A stretch of 11,318 nt of DNA from Leptofilum sp050292445. Its GTDB lineage: Bacteria; Chloroflexota; Anaerolineae; Promineifilales; Promineifilaceae. The position numbers and the translations under genes were made by a program. Below the pieces are notes generated by a model. That model made no database searches. It was not told the origin of the DNA and saw nothing but the letters and a program-made list of their open reading frames with translations. Location of the stretch: the NCBI GenBank assembly GCA_050292445.1, contig JBNKLQ010000204.1:1-11318 (forward strand). The letters run 5' to 3'. Numbering within the stretch: position 1 is the first letter of the stretch; every line of letters starts with the position of its first letter. Positions 6,349 through 11,318 of this stretch are shown in pieces.

Positions 6349-7596
6349 TTGCAAAAACAATTGTACAAACCACTTTGGGATTACATCCCCATCACCGAAT
6401 ATCGTCGCCCAGCAACACCTGTACATGAAACGGTGCGCTACGGCTGCCAAACGTGGCTATCCCGTTTTCAGCCACGTTTGTTTGGTCACGATCGCTTTTT
6501 CTCCATGCCACCTTACTTGCTCAATCGGGCTGCCCCCCCGCCTGACGCTGAGCAAATCATCACTGCCCTGACGTCTGCCCTGCACGGCTGGGAGCTTTCT
6601 AAAGAGCCTGAGCAAATGGTGCGGGTGTTGGTTGGGCCGCCAGGCAGCGGGGTGGAGCAGGCAACCTTGGCCTTGGCCAAACAAAATGACTGGCAAATTA
6701 TGGGCGCACCCTCAGTGCGGCAAATTTTAGCGGGCGGGGATGCTTGGCTAGACAAGGTGACACGACCCTCACTGTCGCCGCTGGTGATTCCCCGGCTGGG
6801 CAAATGTTTTTTGCGCCATCAGGAAGGGCTGGAACTGTTGAGCCGTCTGCTGGATTGGCTGCAAACAACCCGCCGTCGCTGCCTGATCGCCTGCGACAGT
6901 TGGGCCTGGGCTTACCTGAAGAAGACGCTGCAAATTGATGTGATGGTGCCCACGCCGCTGGTTTTGGCCCCCTTTGATGGCTCCAAGGTGCAGTTTTGGC
7001 TGCCTTTTTTAGCGAACCGCATTCATAACGGCCGTTTCCTTTTTCGCCAAATGGACGATGGCAAGCTGATTTTTCCTCTGGCCGAAACGTACAATAAGGC
7101 CGTAGCCCATTACCGAGCACCGGGTCAGATAGAACGGTACGGTGATTGGGTATCGGTCCATCACTTTTTTCGCCAGTTAGCGGCATATGGTCGTGGCTTG
7201 CCGGGTGTTATTTGGCAGCTGTGGCGGCAGAGCCTAGAGATTGCCGCAGAGGGGAAAATAGCTGACCTTAAATTAGAGGCATCGCTTGATGACGATAAAC
7301 GATACACCGTCTGGGTACAGACGTGGTCTCGTTTGCAGTTACCAACGATACCCGGTGGTTTGGGCACCAACGAATCGCTGGTTTTGCACACCATTTTGCT
7401 ACATGGGGGGGCTTCGGCTACCCTCATCGCCGATCTGACGCCACTTTCGCACAATGAGGTGCGTCGCATTTTGCAGCTGTTTTGGCGGGCCAACCTGTTG
7501 GAACAGGAAGATGATCTATGGCAGGTGCCACTGCTGGCTTATCCTACCGTGCGCAGCTTTTTAGACAACGAAGGCTATTTGGTGGACGAATTTTAG
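6349..7596 (+). CDS. ATPase-like protein with degenerate P-loop and C-terminal winged helix
   Basis: The 415-aa protein has an N-terminal extension (1-85). A P-loop-NTPase-like core follows: VRVLVGPPGSGVEQ (91-104) sits where a Walker A would be, but the Lys-Thr/Ser is replaced by Val102-Glu103. CLIACDSW (178-185) resembles Walker B, with Asp183. The final 75 residues, with ESLVLHTILLHGG, SHNEVRRILQLFWRANLLEQ and DLWQV, read as a winged helix. I do not recognise a named family; the order resembles AAA/STAND-type regulators. The start is a TTG, supported by AGGAG at 6334-6338 ten bases upstream; the first internal Met is residue 53 and would cut away well-composed sequence. It carries one ACGGCCGT octamer, so it looks native. 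An MscS-type channel gene follows after 91 bp on the same strand and may be cotranscribed. Confidence 0.7.
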   Translation: MQKQLYKPLWDYIPITEYRRPATPVHETVRYGCQTWLSRFQPRLFGHDRFFSMPPYLLNRAAPPPDAEQIITALTSALHGWELSKEPEQMVRVLVGPPGSGVEQATLALAKQNDWQIMGAPSVRQILAGGDAWLDKVTRPSLSPLVIPRLGKCFLRHQEGLELLSRLLDWLQTTRRRCLIACDSWAWAYLKKTLQIDVMVPTPLVLAPFDGSKVQFWLPFLANRIHNGRFLFRQMDDGKLIFPLAETYNKAVAHYRAPGQIERYGDWVSVHHFFRQLAAYGRGLPGVIWQLWRQSLEIAAEGKIADLKLEASLDDDKRYTVWVQTWSRLQLPTIPGGLGTNESLVLHTILLHGGASATLIADLTPLSHNEVRRILQLFWRANLLEQEDDLWQVPLLAYPTVRSFLDNEGYLVDEF

Positions 7597-7603
7597 AGCC
7601 TTG

Positions 7604-7667
7604 AGGACCGGCAGTCCTTACATTGATGTGTCAGGAAGAAAAAGTACGTTGCAGGACTGCCAGTCCT
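7604..7667. repeat. Inverted repeat of two near-palindromic AGGACYGGCAGTCCT-type 15-mers
   Basis: AGGACCGGCAGTCCT (7604-7618) and AGGACTGCCAGTCCT (7653-7667) are reverse complements at 14 of 15 positions, and each is itself nearly self-complementary. The pair fills the gap between the ATPase-like gene and the channel gene. It has the same architecture (two 15-bp near-palindromes facing each other) as the element at 3201-3331, with a different sequence. Confidence 0.6.
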
Positions 7668-7687
7668 GAAATGTGGAGGTTGTGAAA

Positions 7688-8485
7688 ATGATTGAACCAA
7701 CTGAAATTGTGTCCCATCTAACGCAGAGCACTGTGATACGCATCATTGCCATTTTGATGCTGGTTTGGCTTATTTTGCGTGGGTTGCAATGGTTTTTACC
7801 CTGGTTAACAGAGCAAATTCCGAGCCGTTTTCGTCTGTATGTGCTGCCGCTGCTGCCTATCTTGCAGCTGGTACTGGTTGTGTTGGCCGTGGTGCGCATC
7901 GTGCCGTTAGTGGTTGACCCGACGCCGGAAAATGTGCTGGCAATCTCTGGGGCGGTGGCTATCACCGTTGGCTTTGCCTTCCAGGATTATGTGAGTAGCT
8001 TGATTGCCGGAATTGTGACGATTTATGAACGGCCGTATCGCATTGGCGATTGGGTGCGGATTGGCGACGCTTACGGGGAAGTCATTGCCTTGGGCTTTCG
8101 CTCCATTCAGCTGGTGACCCCCGACGATACAGTGGTGCTTATTCCCCACAAGCTGATGTGGGACAACATTATCTACAATGACAACAGCGGTCAGCGAGAG
8201 CACCAATGCGTGGCCGACTTTTACTTGCATCCGGAGCATGACGCGGAAATTGTGCGCCAAAAGCTGCGTCAGGTGGCCCTCACCAGTCCATACTTGCAGC
8301 TAGATCGCCCAATTTCTGTGGTTGTGATTGAAAAGCCGTGGGGGACGCACTATCGTCTCAAAGCGTATCCTATCGATGGGCGGGATCAATTCAAATTTAC
8401 ATCGGACATGACCGTGCGGGGGAAGGCGGCATTGGCCTTGTTAGGAGTGAAGCCAGCGAGCGTGCCGGTGGCGGTGGCGGTTTAG
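7688..8485 (+). CDS. MscS-family small-conductance mechanosensitive channel
   Basis: The 265-aa membrane protein opens under membrane tension to release solutes. Hydrophobic segments lie at about 16-38, 50-74 and 83-113. The last is the pore helix and runs into the MscS signature: GFAFQDYVSSLIAGIV (95-110), ERPYRIGDWV (114-123), then GEVIALGFRSIQLVTPDDT and LIPHKLMWDNIIYN. A soluble beta/alpha C-terminal domain follows. It is a compact three-helix MscS, close to the E. coli protein in size. ATG at 7688 is chosen over the in-frame GTG at 7673 because a full GGAGGT lies at 7675-7680, seven bases before the ATG. One ACGGCCGT encodes the ERPY turn. The last residues (SVPVAVAV) are low-complexity and may be unstructured. 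Confidence 0.93.
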   Translation: MIEPTEIVSHLTQSTVIRIIAILMLVWLILRGLQWFLPWLTEQIPSRFRLYVLPLLPILQLVLVVLAVVRIVPLVVDPTPENVLAISGAVAITVGFAFQDYVSSLIAGIVTIYERPYRIGDWVRIGDAYGEVIALGFRSIQLVTPDDTVVLIPHKLMWDNIIYNDNSGQREHQCVADFYLHPEHDAEIVRQKLRQVALTSPYLQLDRPISVVVIEKPWGTHYRLKAYPIDGRDQFKFTSDMTVRGKAALALLGVKPASVPVAVAV

Positions 8486-8579
8486 CCACAGAGGACACAG
8501 AGCATTTTGAGATTTGTATGTTGTTTTCGCAACTCTCTTTTTTCTACTTCGGCTGCGCTCAGCACAAGCCTGTGGCTTA
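8484..8579. repeat. Repeat-like convergent intergenic segment
   Basis: Between the convergent channel gene and the minus-strand gene is a segment bounded by AGCCACAG (8484-8491) and CTGTGGCT (8570-8577), perfect 8-bp inverted repeats. Inside is CCACAGAGGACACAGAG (8486-8502), of the style of dispersed intergenic repeats. No clear intrinsic terminator for either gene is seen. Confidence 0.35.
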
Positions 8580-8975
8580 TTAGATAAATCTGGCGCGTTG
8601 GGGGCGGCGCGACGGCCGTAATGGCACCTGCTGTAAAAAGGGGAAGGCGGGCTGCCAGGAGGGAGCCATTGGCGTGGTGACGGCTTTACGGGCTGGCTGG
8701 CACTCATCGGCGCGGATGAGCCATTCACGCCGCACGGAGAGGCGGGCTTCTTGGTAGCTGGTGCCGGTTCGTCGTGCTTCAAAGGTGGCCAGACGATCTA
8801 GCAAGGCGGCGGGTACGGCCGTTACATCCAAATAATAAACCGGCACATCCCCCCAGCGCTGGGTACAGGCCAGATGTGGTAAGGGGAATTTAACGGGGAG
8901 TTCGGTACGGCCGTAAACTTTCTCCCATCGAATGGCTCTATTTTCATTGATTGGGCTAATCACATATTGTGCCAT
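8580..8975 (-). CDS. Conserved-looking hypothetical protein, 131 aa
   Basis: I do not recognise this protein. It starts MAQYVISPINENRAIRWEKVYG and has a mixed-composition N-terminal domain to about residue 95, including WGDVPVYYLDVTAVPAALLDRL. A Pro/Arg-rich tail follows (PLRPSRRPQRARFI). No signal peptide, membrane helix or metal motif is visible. Two ATGs are possible; the one at 8975 is favoured because AAGG (8985-8988) is nine bases upstream, while the ATG at 8984 touches it. Three ACGGCCGT octamers inside, in different frames, argue that the gene is long resident. A promoter (9040-9012) and a palindromic operator-like site (8997-9010) lie just upstream. Confidence 0.7.
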   Translation of the reverse strand: MAQYVISPINENRAIRWEKVYGRTELPVKFPLPHLACTQRWGDVPVYYLDVTAVPAALLDRLATFEARRTGTSYQEARLSVRREWLIRADECQPARKAVTTPMAPSWQPAFPFLQQVPLRPSRRPQRARFI

Positions 8976-8996
8976 TGCAGTCATCCTTGCTTAATT

Positions 8997-9010
8997 AGAA
9001 CAATTGTTCT
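8997..9010. promoter_or_regulatory. 14-bp perfect palindrome AGAACAATTGTTCT, operator-like
   Basis: The site is perfectly palindromic and overlaps the predicted transcription start (about 9005) of the minus-strand gene, a classic repressor position. Its core GAAC-N4-GTTC equals the core of the Bacillus-type LexA box, but the flanking C/G of that box are A/T here. The half-site AGAACAA recurs at 9022-9028. The binding protein is unknown. Confidence 0.55.
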
Positions 9011-9011
9011 G

Positions 9012-9040
9012 ATTTTAACATAGAACAACTTGCTTGTCTA
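9012..9040 (-). promoter_or_regulatory. Sigma-70-type promoter for the minus-strand hypothetical gene
   Basis: On the minus strand, TAGACA (9040-9035) and TAAAAT (9017-9012) each match the -35 and -10 consensus at five of six positions, with exactly 17 bp between them. The predicted start near 9005 gives a leader of about 30 nt to ATG 8975. Confidence 0.6.
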
Positions 9041-9071
9041 CCCTGGAATTCTTTGGATAGCAAACAAGGTA

Positions 9072-9100
9072 TTGTAACCACCCCTTTGATTTGCTATGAT
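9072..9100 (+). promoter_or_regulatory. Sigma-70-type promoter for a structured RNA / nuclease leader
   Basis: TTGTAA (9072-9077) and TATGAT (9095-9100) are separated by 17 bp; the -10 matches at five of six positions and the -35 at four. The expected start near 9107 coincides with the first base of a 10-nt sequence that pairs with the downstream hairpin loop, which supports the promoter independently. Confidence 0.6.
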
Positions 9101-9106
9101 GTCTAA

Positions 9107-9242
9107 GCGAGTTCAGGTTTCCGGCAGTCCAGTAACCAGTCAGCCAATGACTTGTTCCGAAAATTAAGCTATTATTTGTTTTGTTAGGTCATCCGTGGCC
9201 GCCACTGAACTCGCACTTCATGGCAGGTGGATGACCTTTTTT
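9107..9242 (+). ncRNA. Candidate structured RNA or attenuating leader with loop-to-5'-end pairing
   Basis: The predicted transcript is about 136 nt. Its first ten bases, GCGAGTTCAG (9107-9116), are perfectly complementary to CTGAACTCGC (9205-9214). The latter lies in the apical loop of the terminator hairpin, whose arms are 9186-9194 and 9229-9237 with an upper stem GCCA/TGGC at 9201-9204/9221-9224. Both pairings together would form a pseudoknot; otherwise they compete. A small hairpin AGTCA-GCCAA-TGACT lies at 9138-9152, and 9153-9185 is A/T-rich and unpaired. No ORF with a ribosome site is evident in it. It could be an independent small RNA or an attenuator of the nuclease gene at 9296. I cannot match it to a known RNA family. 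Confidence 0.5.
9186..9242 (+). terminator. Terminator-like hairpin with T-run
   Basis: AGGTCATCC (9186-9194) pairs with GGATGACCT (9229-9237). Two G-U pairs extend the stem, and an upper GCCA/TGGC stem follows after a small internal loop. Six T residues (9237-9242) end it. It stands 54 bp before the ATG of the nuclease gene. Confidence 0.7.
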
Positions 9243-9295
9243 GTTATCTCAGTGTCGCATTCCTAGTGAAACCCACTGACGCCAGGAGGCATCGC

Positions 9296-10393
9296 ATGGA
9301 CTTTATTGACCGCATTCAGCAGTTGGCCAGCCGCATACCCCAACAAATGGAACATTGCCAAACCGAAGAAGCAACAAAAAATGCCTTGATAATGCCATTT
9401 ATTAATGCGCTCGGTTATGATGTTTTTAACTTGGGGGAAGTTATCCCGGAATATACAGCAGATATTGGCGTAAAGAAGGGGGAAAAAGTCGATTATGCCA
9501 TCATAATGGACGGTAAACCAATCATCCTTTTCGAGTGCAAGTGGGCCGGAGCCGATCTTAATAAGGCACACGCCTCACAACTTTTCAGATACTTTAACGC
9601 AGTGCAATCTGTCCGTTTCGGCATACTTACAAATGGAATAATTTATCGGTTCCACACAGATTTAGATGCGCCAAACCGTATGGATGAAAAGCCCTTTTTT
9701 GAATTTAACATGTTGGCTTTTCAAGATAGAGATGTGGCCGAGTTGAAGAAATTTACAAAATCCACCTTTGACCTAGATGAAATTATTAACACAGCGAGCG
9801 AGCTTAAATACACGGCCGCGATAAAGCGAATCCTCACCACAGAGTTTGAAACCCCCTCTGAAGAATACGTCACTTTCCTTACCCGGCAGGTCTACTCTGG
9901 AAGAATGATGCAGAGCGTTAAGGAGCAATTTGCAGACATCATTCGCAAGGCAATGCGATCCTTTTTGAATGACCGAATCAATCAACGACTAATGCAAGCC
10001 ATTGACGATGAAGTTGAGTTAGCAGCTGCATCCGATTCGGCCGCCCAGGATGACGCTGCTAAAGAAGTGGAAGAGGAAGAACCGGAACGGGAAAATGGGA
10101 TTCACACGACTGAAGATGAAATAGAAGGCTACTTCGCGATCAAATCAATCTTGCGGGACACAATAGATGTTAAACGGGTTCACATGCGAGACACGAAAAG
10201 CTACTGTGGGGTCCTGTTGGATGACAATAACCGCAAGCCTATTGTTCGCCTCAGATTCAACCGGGAACAAAAATACCTGGCCTTAATTGATGAAGATAAA
10301 AATGAGCAGCGGATGGCTATAGATTCTATCGATGACATTTACAATCATGCGGCGCAGATCATTGAGACTGTAAATCGGTATGATGCAGAATAG
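9296..10393 (+). CDS. Stand-alone type I restriction HsdR-N-like PD-(D/E)XK nuclease
   Basis: The 365-aa protein begins with the nuclease domain found at the N-terminus of type I restriction HsdR subunits. Helices with TEEATKNALIMPFINALGYD (23-42) precede the core: Asp66 in VDYAI, then Glu80 and Lys82 in ILFECKWAG, a D-x13-E-x-K site. Further family motifs are ASQLFRYFNA and FGILTNGIIYRF. No helicase motifs follow, so it is not a full HsdR. An acidic, low-complexity linker (about 240-270) leads to a C-terminal domain of about 90 residues containing YCGVLLDDNN.RKPIVRLRF. Such stand-alone HsdR-N proteins (COG4748-like, from memory) are often seen near defence genes. ATG 9296 is chosen because AGGAGG (9284-9289) lies six bases upstream; an in-frame GTG at 9227 would begin inside the terminator hairpin. 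No ACGGCCGT octamer occurs, in contrast to the genes to the left. Confidence 0.85.
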   Translation: MDFIDRIQQLASRIPQQMEHCQTEEATKNALIMPFINALGYDVFNLGEVIPEYTADIGVKKGEKVDYAIIMDGKPIILFECKWAGADLNKAHASQLFRYFNAVQSVRFGILTNGIIYRFHTDLDAPNRMDEKPFFEFNMLAFQDRDVAELKKFTKSTFDLDEIINTASELKYTAAIKRILTTEFETPSEEYVTFLTRQVYSGRMMQSVKEQFADIIRKAMRSFLNDRINQRLMQAIDDEVELAAASDSAAQDDAAKEVEEEEPERENGIHTTEDEIEGYFAIKSILRDTIDVKRVHMRDTKSYCGVLLDDNNRKPIVRLRFNREQKYLALIDEDKNEQRMAIDSIDDIYNHAAQIIETVNRYDAE

Positions 10394-10410
10394 GGGATAA
10401 TAAATATCTG

Positions 10411-11238
10411 ATGCAAAATGGCTCTCTACTTAAGCAGTTCAGTAAAAGAAAGCCTTGCTATTATTGCGGGGCTCCCCCACCAAGTTCAAAAGAACACGCA
10501 CCTGCAAAGCTAATATTTGAGGCTTTCGATTGTGATAGAATTACCGTACCTTCATGTGATATACACAATTCAGAGAAAAACTTAAAGGATAGAGCCGTTG
10601 CAACCGCCTTTCTGAGAGGTTTATATTTTGGTCTAAGAAATGCATCTTTGACCCCAAATCAGCTAGAAGCCCTTGACGTCACCCAGGAAAAGATTGGAGA
10701 AGCGCGAGAGGTTACACTTAAGCCACTAGTCCACGATCCTCTAGGTGAGCTTGACGTGCAATTGCCTCACATTGATGAAACTAAAATTTTACATGATTGG
10801 ATGCGTCAATTGACGGCCGCTTTGGTTTGGAGTGTATCGGGAGAGTACGATCCATCAATACATTGGGAAGATGCTCTTGTCTGGAGTCCTGACTACGTTC
10901 CCGATGAGTCTATTCCTGATCCAGGCATTATCGACATTCGAGATACTAACTCAGTCAGTATCTTTGAGGAGTCGATGGCCAAAAAGAGCAACGTTGATCA
11001 ATTTTGTGATCCGTGGTGGTCTGGCTGGTCGTCCTTTCCAAGGCGGTATCCTCGTGATATTTACTACTTCGACGTTTGTCTGAGTCCATCTCAGGAATTC
11101 GCAAATTCGGAAGATGGTATCGACATCGTCTTTCGTCATCGATTCTATGGTCAATATTCTTGGTATGTTTTTTTCGCAACCTCAGGGGTAACAGTCAATA
11201 GTATAAACGAAGCGCTTCAGATAGTTAATCAAAATTGA
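10411..11238 (+). CDS. HNH-endonuclease-like protein
   Basis: The 275-aa protein starts with a zinc-finger/HNH-type region: Cys16 and Cys19 (CYYC), then SKEHAPAK with Glu28-His29, then VPSCDIHNSEKN with Cys49, His52 and Asn53. The order Cx2C, EH, Cx2HN fits the beta-beta-alpha metal HNH fold of the variant with EHxPxK, where the EH takes the place of the usual DH. The remaining 210 residues are rich in aromatic and acidic residues (PWWSGWSSFPRRYPRDIYYF) and I recognise no domain there. It begins 17 bp after the PD-(D/E)XK gene on the same strand, so they are probably cotranscribed. AGGGG (10392-10396) overlaps the upstream stop codon, 14 bases before ATG, a weak ribosome site that suggests translational coupling. 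Base composition is visibly more AT-rich than in the genes left of 9 kb, with no ACGGCCGT octamer. Nuclease activity is inferred from motifs only. Confidence 0.7.
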   Translation: MQNGSLLKQFSKRKPCYYCGAPPPSSKEHAPAKLIFEAFDCDRITVPSCDIHNSEKNLKDRAVATAFLRGLYFGLRNASLTPNQLEALDVTQEKIGEAREVTLKPLVHDPLGELDVQLPHIDETKILHDWMRQLTAALVWSVSGEYDPSIHWEDALVWSPDYVPDESIPDPGIIDIRDTNSVSIFEESMAKKSNVDQFCDPWWSGWSSFPRRYPRDIYYFDVCLSPSQEFANSEDGIDIVFRHRFYGQYSWYVFFATSGVTVNSINEALQIVNQN

Positions 11239-11246
11239 ATGATTCA

Positions 11247-11318
11247 TTAATTGGCGTTTCCAAAAAGATTTTCGAGCAGCCGGTCTCGAGAAACTAGACG
11301 GCGGTTTCCCATTCCACC
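11247..11318 (-). CDS. Possible 3' end of a convergent gene (partial)
   Basis: On the minus strand one frame is open from the window edge for 23 codons to a TAA at 11249-11247, giving a plausible C-terminus containing RRLVSRDRLLENLFGNAN. The stretch is too short to judge by composition or homology, so this is a weak call; it would converge on the HNH-like gene with an 8-bp gap. Confidence 0.2.
   Translation of the reverse strand, partial: GGMGNRRLVSRDRLLENLFGNAN

Larger units (their letters stand above)
1350..8914. repeat. Over-represented palindromic octamer ACGGCCGT (16 copies)
   Basis: Exact copies start at 1350, 1633, 1983, 2403, 2436, 2827, 2934, 3512, 3640, 4584, 5136, 7028, 8029, 8612, 8815 and 8907. 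All but 4584 are within genes. They are read in all three frames (Thr-Ala-Val, x-Gly-Arg, x-Arg-Pro), so the bias is in DNA and not in a protein motif. A random octamer is expected about once per 65 kb. None occurs at 1-1349 or 8915-11318. The distribution resembles the HIP1 octamer of cyanobacteria, but the sequence differs. Confidence 0.9.

Noticed and set aside
6698..7186. 162-codon minus-strand open frame opposite the ATPase-like gene
   Set aside because: Pro/Gly/Arg-rich composition typical of an antisense shadow, with no ribosome site.
7673..7687. GTG start for the MscS gene
   Set aside because: The GGAGGT Shine-Dalgarno lies inside this extension and is correctly spaced for ATG 7688.
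8441..8782. Minus-strand 113-codon frame overlapping the channel gene's end and the hypothetical gene
   Set aside because: It overlaps the better-supported 8580-8975 gene in another frame and has low-complexity content.
9107..9242. tmRNA, 6S RNA or SRP RNA
   Set aside because: None of the conserved sequences I know for these RNAs (for example the SRP GGAAGGA-type loop or the tmRNA TψC end) is present, and the length is unsuitable.
9227..9295. GTG start extending the HsdR-N-like protein
   Set aside because: It lies in the terminator hairpin, and the AGGAGG at 9284-9289 clearly serves ATG 9296.
1..11318. CRISPR array, tRNA or rRNA genes
   Set aside because: No regularly spaced direct repeats with unique spacers, no cloverleaf with a TψC GGTTCRA box in place, and no rRNA-like stretch was seen.

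Overview
The window looks like a chromosomal segment of an uncultured Anaerolineae-like Chloroflexota bacterium. This is an inference from gene content and style: LysW-type zinc ribbons, a YitT/DUF2179 membrane protein, a biotin-dependent acyl-CoA carboxylase alpha chain, short palindromic intergenic repeats, and a strikingly frequent octamer ACGGCCGT. No rRNA, tRNA, CRISPR array, transposase or integrase was found.

Layout from left to right. Positions 1-1200: an aminoglycoside-phosphotransferase (APH)/homoserine-kinase-like protein with damaged catalytic motifs, flanked by two inverted repeats. 1212-3173: a complete biotin carboxylase/biotin carrier fusion, with no carboxyltransferase next to it in view. 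3201-3331: a small palindrome-bearing element. 3347-4024: an OmpR-type response regulator whose receiver lacks the phospho-acceptor Asp and the other switch residues. 4025-4336: a leader region with two inverted repeats. 4337-4947: two LysW-like zinc ribbons, one with a basic tail and one with a very acidic tail, closed by a strong terminator at 5022-5061. 5098-6030: a YitT-family membrane protein with its own terminator. 6278-7596: a winged-helix protein with a degenerate P-loop, preceded by two competing hairpins at its Shine-Dalgarno. 7688-8485: an MscS-type channel.

The right part changes character. A minus-strand hypothetical gene (8580-8975) has a good promoter with a 14-bp perfect palindrome (AGAACAATTGTTCT) over its predicted start of transcription. 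Divergent from it, a second promoter (9072-9100) should produce a roughly 136-nt structured RNA. The first 10 nt of this RNA are perfectly complementary to the apical loop of its own terminator hairpin. Directly downstream are two nuclease-like genes spaced as an operon: a stand-alone HsdR-N-type PD-(D/E)XK protein (9296-10393) and an HNH-like protein (10411-11238). The octamer ACGGCCGT occurs 16 times between 1350 and 8914 and never in the first 1.3 kb or the last 2.4 kb, which suggests that the nuclease module, and perhaps the first gene, was acquired.

The best candidate for something undescribed is the 9072-11238 block: structured RNA plus restriction-like nuclease plus HNH protein.
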